Shown: piece after piece, positions 50,326 to 54,499 of the stretch | How positions within the stretch are numbered: position 1 is the stretch's first letter | Layout of the letters: each line of letters opens with the position of its first letter | NCBI GenBank assembly: GCA_014534425.1 | Contig: JACVRN010000023.1 | Location: forward strand, 1 to 54,499 | Direction: 5' to 3' | DNA from: Pyrinomonadaceae bacterium | Lineage (GTDB): Bacteria; Acidobacteriota; Blastocatellia; Pyrinomonadales; Pyrinomonadaceae | DNA length: 54,499 nucleotides | The notes under the pieces: generated by a model | What the model saw: only the letters and a program-made list of their open reading frames with translations | What the model was told of the DNA's origin: nothing | Database searches by the model: none | Made by a program: the position numbers and the translations under genes

Positions 50326-50882
50326 AAATCTCTATTCGGACACGAGGCTAAAAGATAACTCTTAGCCCATCTTATTCTTTTACTCTGCCCGCTCAAAGGC
50401 GGGTCTAATCTCAGAGAAGCAACTGTATGTCCGACTTCCTCTACCGGAACTATATATACTTTCCCGGTTGCCGGATTAAGCACTGCGAATAAGTCTGCCA
50501 GACCTTTGTAGTCCCGCCTCGTTCCGGCGTTTCCTGAAAAGCTGCATGCGTTGAACATCAAACAGCCTTTACGAACTCTTCCAGTCTTACACTGGACTCT
50601 GTGAATATGCCGACCGTCATCAACTACCAGGTCGTATTTGTGTCCATCACCAAAAGGAAGAAGCACCAGATAACCAGCCTCAATGAACGCGGCCAGTATT
50701 TTAGCTTCAGTGCGATTCCTTTTTCTCTGGTCTCCACAAACCTCATCTGCTGCTCTTGTGTGATGCCTGCGCGGAGAAGCAAAGATGAAAGCAGCTAACG
50801 ATGAGGTTAAAACTATCAACTCTACGCAAGACTCTCTTGTGACAATGAAGCAAAGATAATCAAGCGGAGCCGTGACTGTCAA
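50316..50882 (-). CDS. PD-(D/E)XK endonuclease, homing-type (PDDEXK_5-like)
   Basis: A small nuclease resembling the PD-(D/E)XK family that includes the intron-encoded I-Ssp6803I. The core reads NRTEAKILAAFIEAGY, LLPFGDGHKYDLVVDD, then RVQCKTGR, giving candidate catalytic residues Glu59, Asp84, Gln97 and Lys99 (numbered from TTG at 50882). Later blocks, KGLADLFAVLNPATGKVYIV and the end RIRWAKSYL, also match that family. The start is a problem: no ATG or GTG lies in frame before the core, only TTG at 50882 or about 50819, neither with a ribosome site. The gene may have lost its start or use an odd one. It looks more AT-rich than its neighbours, suggesting transfer. Its stop overlaps tRNA-Gly by 10 bases. 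Confidence 0.78.
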   Translation of the reverse strand: MTVTAPLDYLCFIVTRESCVELIVLTSSLAAFIFASPRRHHTRAADEVCGDQRKRNRTEAKILAAFIEAGYLVLLPFGDGHKYDLVVDDGRHIHRVQCKTGRVRKGCLMFNACSFSGNAGTRRDYKGLADLFAVLNPATGKVYIVPVEEVGHTVASLRLDPPLSGQSKRIRWAKSYLLASCPNRDLRA

Positions 50883-50909
50883 ATCTTATTTCAGCGCACG
50901 GGGTAACTT

Positions 50910-51293
50910 TCAGGAAGCATCGCTGCGGTCGACCAGGTTCTTTGCGATTTCAGCTAGGCGGGCTGTGTCTTCGGGTTTGCGAAGGCAGCCTTGTGCTCCT
51001 GCGCTCTGCGTCTCATGCTCGTCTATGAGGCTGTAGAAGGCCGTGTAAAAGAGTATGGGCGTTGTCTGGTCAAAGCGTCGTATCTCGCGGCACAGTTCAA
51101 GGCCGTCTTTATCGGGCAGGCCAATGTCCAGGAGTATGAGCGCGAAGTTTTTCGTGCGCGCCAAGTCAAGCCCCTCGTCCGCAGTCTCAGCCGTAGTCAC
51201 ATGGAAGCCTTCTCTTTCCAGAGAGAACTCTACCAGGCTGCGCGTGTCCGGCGTGTCTTCTACAAATAGAACCTGTCGCGCTTTTGTCTCCAT
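50910..51293 (-). CDS. Single-domain response regulator (CheY-like)
   Basis: A 127-residue receiver domain without an output domain. The acidic pocket (FVEDTPDT), the phospho-accepting Asp in ILLDIGLPDKDG, a Thr in FYTAFYS and a Lys in CLRKPED are all present. It would work by phosphorylation-dependent binding, as CheY does. The ATG at 51293 has AGGGGTG at a sensible distance; a GTG three codons up overlaps that site. It follows kdsC by 13 bases on the same strand. The partner kinase is not known. Confidence 0.9.
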   Translation of the reverse strand: METKARQVLFVEDTPDTRSLVEFSLEREGFHVTTAETADEGLDLARTKNFALILLDIGLPDKDGLELCREIRRFDQTTPILFYTAFYSLIDEHETQSAGAQGCLRKPEDTARLAEIAKNLVDRSDAS

Positions 51294-51306
51294 TATGCTC
51301 ACCCCT

Positions 51307-51840
51307 TTACTTGATATAGCGCCGCATCAAATCGTCCCAGTGTCCCTGGGCTTTCAATATCAACTCGCAGACTTCCCTGACGGCACCGAAGCCGCCCGGA
51401 AGTTGTGTCACGTAATGCGCCGCGCGGCGCGTCTCTTCCACTGCGTCTGCGACGGCGATTGAAAGTTCCGAGCGCTGCATGAGCGGGATGTCTGTGACAT
51501 CGTCGCCTATGAACGCGACCTCTTCGTCTTCGACTCCGGCTTCGCGCAGGACTTCCTCGAACTCTTTAATCTTGTCCCAGGTTCCCTGCTTGACGTAATT
51601 CATGCCAAGCTCTCGCGCTCGACGCTCAACCAGAGTGGACGTGCGGCCAGAGATGATGCCGGAGCGAAGTCCCGCGCGATGAAGTAGAACTAGCCCGTGG
51701 CCGTCGCGCGTGTGAAAGCTCTTCTCTTCATCGCCGTCGCCTACGAGCGTGATGCGACCGTCCGTGAGCACGCCGTCGCAGTCCATCAGCAGCAGGCGTA
51801 TGCGTAGAGCGCGTCGCTCGATATCGCGTATCTCTTGCAT
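51307..51840 (-). CDS. kdsC: 3-deoxy-D-manno-octulosonate 8-phosphate phosphatase
   Basis: A 177-residue HAD-superfamily phosphatase that removes phosphate from Kdo-8-P in LPS core synthesis. The nucleophile motif is MDCDGVLTDG (Asp20, Asp22), with GISGRTSTLVERRA as motif II and GDDVTDIPLM as motif IV, the pattern of the C0-type tetrameric KdsC. The ATG at 51840 lies 5 bases after the stop of the preceding gene; an in-frame TTG is one codon earlier. KdsA lies two genes upstream on the same strand, so the Kdo pathway genes are separated by the M1-like gene. Confidence 0.9.
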   Translation of the reverse strand: MQEIRDIERRALRIRLLLMDCDGVLTDGRITLVGDGDEEKSFHTRDGHGLVLLHRAGLRSGIISGRTSTLVERRARELGMNYVKQGTWDKIKEFEEVLREAGVEDEEVAFIGDDVTDIPLMQRSELSIAVADAVEETRRAAHYVTQLPGGFGAVREVCELILKAQGHWDDLMRRYIK

Positions 51841-51845
51841 CAACT

Positions 51846-54146
51846 TTAGCGGACTTCCAGAAATTCTATTCCGGCAAGCTTCCAGGCACTTCCACCTGTG
51901 CGCGCCAGAATGAGAACGGCTGTGCCCGACTGGTCGCGTCCCATTTCTCGCACCATGAGCGCAACGTCAACCGCCAGGCGGCTCGCGTCCAGGCTTTCGG
52001 TTCTGACCACACGCGTCTGCCAAACCTCCGGGCGATTGCCTATGATGCCGCGCGAGAAGTTGGGCAACTCCCCTGGAACAATCAGGGCGTCAATGTCAGC
52101 CTTGCTTCCGGTCTTGATAGCCTGATCCAGTTGCGAGACGAAGCCGCGCACGCTCTCGTCAACGGCAGGCGAAGAGTTGGCGGCAGCCTCGGCCTTGATG
52201 CGGTTGAGCCGCGCCGCCAAAGTAGATGCATACTCGCCCTCGGCACGCGCCGCTTCGGTGAAACGACGCAGGGCTTCCGCAGACTGTCCCTTTCTCAAAG
52301 CCGCTTCGCCTAAACCCTCGCTGGCCCAGCCGAGCGCGACCGGCGAAGGCAGCGCGTCGTCCAGAACTATTTTGAACTCACGCTCGGCTTCATCAGCCCT
52401 GTTCGACGCGAGCAGGGCGCGACCCAGAAGGATTCGCGCCTCCTGTAGGCTCGGCGCAATCGAGAGTATCTCTCGCGCAGCCGCTTCCGCTTTGGCGGTC
52501 TCGCCGCGCGCCAGCGTTGCCCTTGCTTCCGTCAGAGCTTCGTCGATGGCCCGCACGCGCGGCGCTATGTCGTTTGAGTAATCAAGCTGAGGAAAGAGCT
52601 TTTCCGGGTCAATCTCAGCGCGCGTGATGCGTGCGGCTGTTTTGAACGTGACCTCTCCGAAGCTTCGAGCAAGTATGGTCGCCTCAGCCATGACTCGCTC
52701 GCCGCTCGCGGTCACGCCCATCACAGGAACGGTCACGTCGAACTCTGCCAAGTTCCTGAGCGCGGCGACCCACTGCGCCCCGCGTTGCTGCGGCAGCCCA
52801 ACCATCAAATCCATCTCCGTAGGCTTGTCCAGCAACGCGTCCATCACATTTTTCAGCGCAGAGCCTCCGCGCCCGCTCAAGGCAGCGCGAAGCAGTTCAA
52901 GCGAAAGCTCTCCCTCGGCACCTTTTTGTATGAAGGAGCGCAGGGTGCCCATAAAAGCATCGCGCCCCATGATGCGCTCGGCCAGCCTCCAGACCATCGC
53001 GCCCTTGTTAGCCACGGAGATGTAATAGGTGTCGTCAAGCGGAGTAGTCCTAGCCAGAGGCGCGTCACGCTTGGAGACCGTGGCGTAAGCAAGACGCTGC
53101 CGCAATCTTTCCGCCTCCGCAACATCGCGCCCGTACTGCTTCTCAAGAAAAGCGTTCGCCAGATAGCGCGTCAGTCCTTCCGTGATGACGCCCACGCCTT
53201 CGCCGCGTACGGGCGTTGCGCCGCCAATCCAGAGGCGGGCCACGGCTTCTCCGATTTGAAGGGCTGTGGCCGAATCTACTTTCGAGCGACGAAAGGCCGC
53301 GACGGGAAGAAGTATTGTGCCGCCGTCGCTCGCGCCTCCGCCGCGCATGACTGCGACAAGGCGCACGGGCGCGTCCGGCGCTTGGCCCAGGAGGCCCGCG
53401 TAAAATGAGCGTGCCGCGCCTGCGAGTGCCAGAAGACTCTCGGCCTGCTTACGCTCGTCCCCGCCAGCGCCCTTCGGAAGATAAGCGCTCGCGCCGCGCG
53501 CCTCTCCAGCGCCTTCTACCACATCCCAGTTGCCTGTGATGAAAAAGGGCTGAGCATTGAGCGACTGATCAAAGCCAGCGCCGCTCGCTTTGCCGCTTGA
53601 GATAACCGTTTCGCCTGCCGCAGCACCCACCGTCAGTCGAAAGGGCGCAGTGTCCGCGCCGCGCAGAGAGTAGATTGTGTTAGGCGACGGATACCAGAAC
53701 GAAGGCGGAAGAAACTGCGCGCCCAAAGCAGAGATAGCGCCAAGCCCGGTGTTCTCCGTAACGGGCAGTCGATATTCCACCGTCACGCTGACGGTGCCTT
53801 CGGGCTGAACCGGCGAAGGCAGATTAACCGTGAAGCGCTGAAGATTGCCGCGAGCTTCGGGCGTGGCGCGAAACGTAGCTTGCGCGCCGCCCACGGTCGC
53901 GCTCTTTATCTCGGCCCTGGAATTGATGCGAAGGGTGAGCGTGGAGCCTGAGCCGCGCCCAACGTTGCGCGCAGTTATGACCGCACGCGACGAGAGAGAG
54001 CGATCCGATTGGCCCACGTTCGCTGTAATCTCAAAGCGAGTGACCTGCCACGCGGCGCGCGGCTCGTCCTGAGCAGTCGCCACACGCGATGCGGTATTAA
54101 GAGTGGCTAAAAGACAAAGAACCAGCAGTAGTCTAAGCAATTTCAT
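51846..54146 (-). CDS. M1-like protein with lost zinc site, TPR-type C-terminus
   Basis: A 766-residue exported protein (signal LRLLLVLCLLATLNTASRVATA). The body (about 30-480) resembles gluzincin M1 peptidases. At the zinc site, where HExxH belongs, it has ALQIGEAVARLWIG: Gly299 and Arg304 replace both histidines, although Glu300 and the later Glu323 (ITEGLTRYLA) remain. It is therefore probably not a peptidase. A helical TPR-like part (about 540-680; DEALTEARATLARGETAKAE, ADEAEREFKIVLDDALP) and a beta-rich end follow. It sits between kdsA and kdsC, which is odd for a peptidase-like gene. A scaffold or sensor role is possible. Confidence 0.75.
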   Translation of the reverse strand: MKLLRLLLVLCLLATLNTASRVATAQDEPRAAWQVTRFEITANVGQSDRSLSSRAVITARNVGRGSGSTLTLRINSRAEIKSATVGGAQATFRATPEARGNLQRFTVNLPSPVQPEGTVSVTVEYRLPVTENTGLGAISALGAQFLPPSFWYPSPNTIYSLRGADTAPFRLTVGAAAGETVISSGKASGAGFDQSLNAQPFFITGNWDVVEGAGEARGASAYLPKGAGGDERKQAESLLALAGAARSFYAGLLGQAPDAPVRLVAVMRGGGASDGGTILLPVAAFRRSKVDSATALQIGEAVARLWIGGATPVRGEGVGVITEGLTRYLANAFLEKQYGRDVAEAERLRQRLAYATVSKRDAPLARTTPLDDTYYISVANKGAMVWRLAERIMGRDAFMGTLRSFIQKGAEGELSLELLRAALSGRGGSALKNVMDALLDKPTEMDLMVGLPQQRGAQWVAALRNLAEFDVTVPVMGVTASGERVMAEATILARSFGEVTFKTAARITRAEIDPEKLFPQLDYSNDIAPRVRAIDEALTEARATLARGETAKAEAAAREILSIAPSLQEARILLGRALLASNRADEAEREFKIVLDDALPSPVALGWASEGLGEAALRKGQSAEALRRFTEAARAEGEYASTLAARLNRIKAEAAANSSPAVDESVRGFVSQLDQAIKTGSKADIDALIVPGELPNFSRGIIGNRPEVWQTRVVRTESLDASRLAVDVALMVREMGRDQSGTAVLILARTGGSAWKLAGIEFLEVR

Positions 54147-54210
54147 ACGACACAGACGATGATTAAGATTTTAATAGACGGGGAATAATGTTCGCCGCGA
54201 GCCTCTTCTG

Positions 54211-54499
54211 TCAATCGCTTATGGCGTTTTCAGCGCGGCCCTGATTAATTAACGCGTGAACGTCTCTGAGCATCAGAAGCAGCGCTTCCATTCTGGACAG
54301 TGGGAGCATGTTCGGCCCGTCCGAAGGGGCGCGTTCGGGCGCGTCGTGCACTTCCATGAAGACAGCGTCGACTCCGCAGGCCACTCCGGCTCGTGCGAGA
54401 GGTTCGATGTATTGAGAAAGCCCGCCCGTTGCATGACCAAGCCCGCCCGGAAGCTGCAAAGAGTGCGTCACATCAAAGACCACTGGCACACCGAACTCC
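54211..54499 (-). CDS. kdsA: 3-deoxy-8-phosphooctulonate synthase, C-terminal part
   Basis: The C-terminal part of KdsA, which condenses phosphoenolpyruvate with arabinose 5-phosphate to make Kdo-8-P. The reading frame runs off the right edge of the window (EFGVPVV before the first Met-like codon), so the gene starts beyond it. Typical blocks are [14 protein letters not shown] and [20 protein letters not shown], with the conserved His and Glu of the aldolase site. The end is short and hydrophilic. It is followed after 64 bases by the M1-like gene. Confidence 0.93.
   Translation of the reverse strand, partial: EFGVPVVFDVTHSLQLPGGLGHATGGLSQYIEPLARAGVACGVDAVFMEVHDAPERAPSDGPNMLPLSRMEALLLMLRDVHALINQGRAENAISD

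Overview
This window comes from a GC-rich, Gram-negative bacterium. It has Kdo genes (kdsA, kdsC), a TolC-type outer-membrane channel, SecG and a PilD-type peptidase. It also has an aerobic electron-transport chain, System II cytochrome c maturation genes and a BchH-type magnesium chelatase. The gene style (b6-like split cytochrome b, large multihaem cytochrome, nucleotide-translocase-like carrier, Tat-exported epimerase) fits Acidobacteriota. If the chelatase makes bacteriochlorophyll, a Chloracidobacterium-like phototroph is the natural guess. That assignment is inference: no reaction-centre, chlorosome or other bch gene lies in the window.

Region 1 (22-13021, all minus strand) is a nearly complete quinol-to-oxygen chain. 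In transcription order it runs Rieske protein, b6-like cytochrome b, subunit-IV-like cytochrome b, a 1234-residue eight-haem cytochrome c, a cupredoxin-like lipoprotein, CtaB, cytochrome oxidase subunits II and I, and two different subunit III proteins. Electrons would pass from quinol through the Rieske/b module to the octahaem protein, perhaps through the blue-copper-like lipoprotein, to CuA and haem a3.

Region 2 (13348-23941) holds a glutaredoxin-like protein, the magnesium chelatase operon and, divergently, ResB, CcsA and a TPR protein for haem attachment to c-type cytochromes. The chelatase is the most unusual part. BchI and BchD are fused. BchH is split into two genes, and the gene for the C-terminal half comes before the gene for the N-terminal half. 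All three genes are joined by 4-base stop/start overlaps.

Region 3 (23982-32074) is a mixed set: secreted and membrane proteins, an M28 peptidase, TPR proteins, a nucleotide-carrier-like transporter, a Tat-exported epimerase and a PilZ protein. Region 4 (32147-35761) has tRNA-Leu and the glycolytic operon gap-pgk-tpiA-secG. Region 5 (36141-45180) covers an AMIN-TolC protein, a glycosyltransferase, a class C penicillin-binding protein, PilD, an NtrB-like kinase and a UbiD-family decarboxylase. Region 6 (45312-54499) has a HEAT-repeat protein, an active/inactive M16 peptidase pair, a lipoprotein with a repetitive tail, tRNA-Gly abutted by a homing-endonuclease-like gene, a receiver protein, KdsC, a catalytically dead M1-like protein and the end of KdsA. 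Several intergenic spaces contain long imperfect palindromes that look like dispersed extragenic repeats.
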